Assembly: GCF_051622035.1 (NCBI RefSeq)
Contig: NC_135358.1
Coordinates: 19,854,001-19,918,000, forward strand
Origin: Arctopsyche grandis
Lineage: Eukaryota; Arthropoda; Insecta; Trichoptera; Hydropsychidae
Direction of reading: 5' to 3'
Length of the DNA: 64,000 nucleotides
The notes under the pieces are model-generated. The model saw nothing but the letters and a program-made list of their open reading frames with translations, did no database searches and was not told the origin of the DNA. A program made the translations under genes and the position numbers. Of this stretch, positions 62,791-64,000 are shown piece after piece (position 1 is the first letter of the stretch; every line of letters starts with the position of its first letter).

Positions 62791-64000
62791 ACCCACTCTT
62801 GCTTTGACCGATGTTGGAACTGTGTATTGCCTTAATGCCCATCCGATGTCTAGTCTAAACACAAGAGATTCTAATTCGGTTCCGAAATTTTAATGTTTGA
62901 AAAATTACTTCAATCAGGGGATCTACAAACTACTAATCTGTACAAAAAAACTACAGTAAAAGTAAACATTAACTAGTTTTATAGAATGTCAGAACATGAA
63001 GAATCAGTCCCCGGTCTTCCTAATACATAAAATATTTATATTTGACTCGACCCTACAGGTTTGGAGACTCATTCCCTAAATTCTAAAACATTGCACCAAA
63101 TGGAAGTTAATGGTTTGAAATGTCTAATAGAAATAGACACATCTGTATTCATATAAATGTATACAGTACCGTATAAATTTAAAAGAACCTTAATATATGT
63201 ATTTGAAGAACATAATCGTATTCATTTTCTACAGTTGCGTTTTCGAAGCGAAAGCAAGTCGAAAAAGAAAACACTCATTGTGAACACAATGACCCAAAAA
63301 GCAAAAACAAAACTACACACTATTCTACCGACGCGTAATTTGCATGCTCTGAATTCGTGGGTACTATTTTGCTGCACCCAACGATGACGACATTTTTTTT
63401 TCATTCCTTTGCAAACTTTTCAATGGAAAACTGCACACATACATATGGAAGAGACACGGAATCGAATCGGAATCCCGCAAAAACAAAGCCTTATATCATC
63501 ACATAGTTTTCGGATCGAATGACGAACGCCATGATACGATGACTCAAGATGGTCATCTGTCCGCCATTGAAGAAATGCAAGCCGCAGAAGCAATTGACCA
63601 AGCGGTCTTTACACTGCTTGTCATGCGAGACTATGCCATAATGATTCACTCACCACGGCCTACGTGATTCAACTGAGAGTGGCAAAAATTGTGTACCCAT
63701 TGACTCATTGACCATTCATATATAACACAACTCTGAAAATATGAAGAGCCGGTTAAATTTAACCCCATATTGACTGAAGTTTGAGATCCATAAAAGAAAG
63801 ACAGATCTTGGATGTAATAAAATGATCCGAGTTCATTCTCAACTCACCTGAACAAACAAGCAAAAGAATCAAACATATTGCCGATACAGATATACAAACC
63901 TGCTTTTGGAATTGGCGTGTTAGCTAGATCAACGTGATCCGAGATGATTTTGAAATCGTTAGACTTAAGCTTTGGATTTCAATTTTTTTCGTTTTGAATT
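62791..64000. other. Non-coding to window end
   Basis: No exon, including no Rac start exon, could be identified. AT-rich to moderately complex; 63500-63700 is complex and repeat-free. Confidence 0.4.

Noticed and set aside
63654-63668. Candidate Rac start exon on the minus strand near GTAGGCCGTGGTGAG
   Set aside because: Reads VGRG rather than VGDG and no MQAIK-like codons precede it.

Overview
The window is insect-type nuclear DNA: strongly AT-rich, with short introns in GT-AG form, dense TATG/TACA microsatellite drift, jockey-type LINE remnants and many non-autonomous DNA transposons. I cannot fix the order or species from sequence alone. All protein identifications come from reading the translated exons against remembered protein families; no search was run.

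Six protein-coding genes can be supported. From left to right they are eIF3b (minus, 9 coding exons, 690 aa, complete), a MINPP1-like histidine phosphatase (plus, 9 coding exons, 483 aa, complete), POLR3E/RPC5, an RNA polymerase III subunit (minus, 7 exons, 575 aa, complete), a FUT10-type fucosyltransferase (plus, one exon, about 441 aa), DPYD, dihydropyrimidine dehydrogenase (minus, 22 exons, 1039 aa, complete), and a Rac GTPase (minus, last 4 coding exons). The first 12 codons of Rac are not in the window, so everything from about 49.67 kb to the right end is probably Rac first intron or upstream DNA. The reading phase closes at every exon junction in all multi-exon models, which is the strongest internal evidence for them.

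Layout: 1-1.9 kb is the eIF3b 3' flank with old repeats. 1.9-6.15 kb is eIF3b, whose first exon lies in a CpG-rich island. 6.65-7.5 kb is a striking two-part satellite: a 41-bp GC-rich palindromic minisatellite that changes abruptly to A-rich repeats. 7.6-23 kb is an intergenic transposon graveyard with nested LINE, solo LTR, SINE, hAT-like and Mutator-like elements. 23.2-26.7 kb is the phosphatase, 28.5-31.7 kb POLR3E, 32-33 kb a solo LTR plus a tandem repeat dimer, 33.9-35.3 kb FUT10, 35.4-42.7 kb DPYD (tail to tail with FUT10, 133 bp between stop codons), 46.4-49.7 kb Rac, then 14 kb of non-coding DNA with repeats and some apparently unique blocks.

The genes are a housekeeping mix (translation initiation, Pol III transcription, pyrimidine catabolism, Rho-family signalling, secretory-pathway glycosylation, phosphate-ester hydrolysis). 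Nothing suggests that they form a pathway or cluster. The most interesting features are the likely loss of the catalytic acid in the phosphatase (HSK in place of HAE/HSE), the 41-bp palindromic minisatellite, a fold-back Mutator-like MITE with perfect 9-bp target duplications, and an unusual diversity of hAT-like miniature elements whose 8-bp target duplications can still be read.
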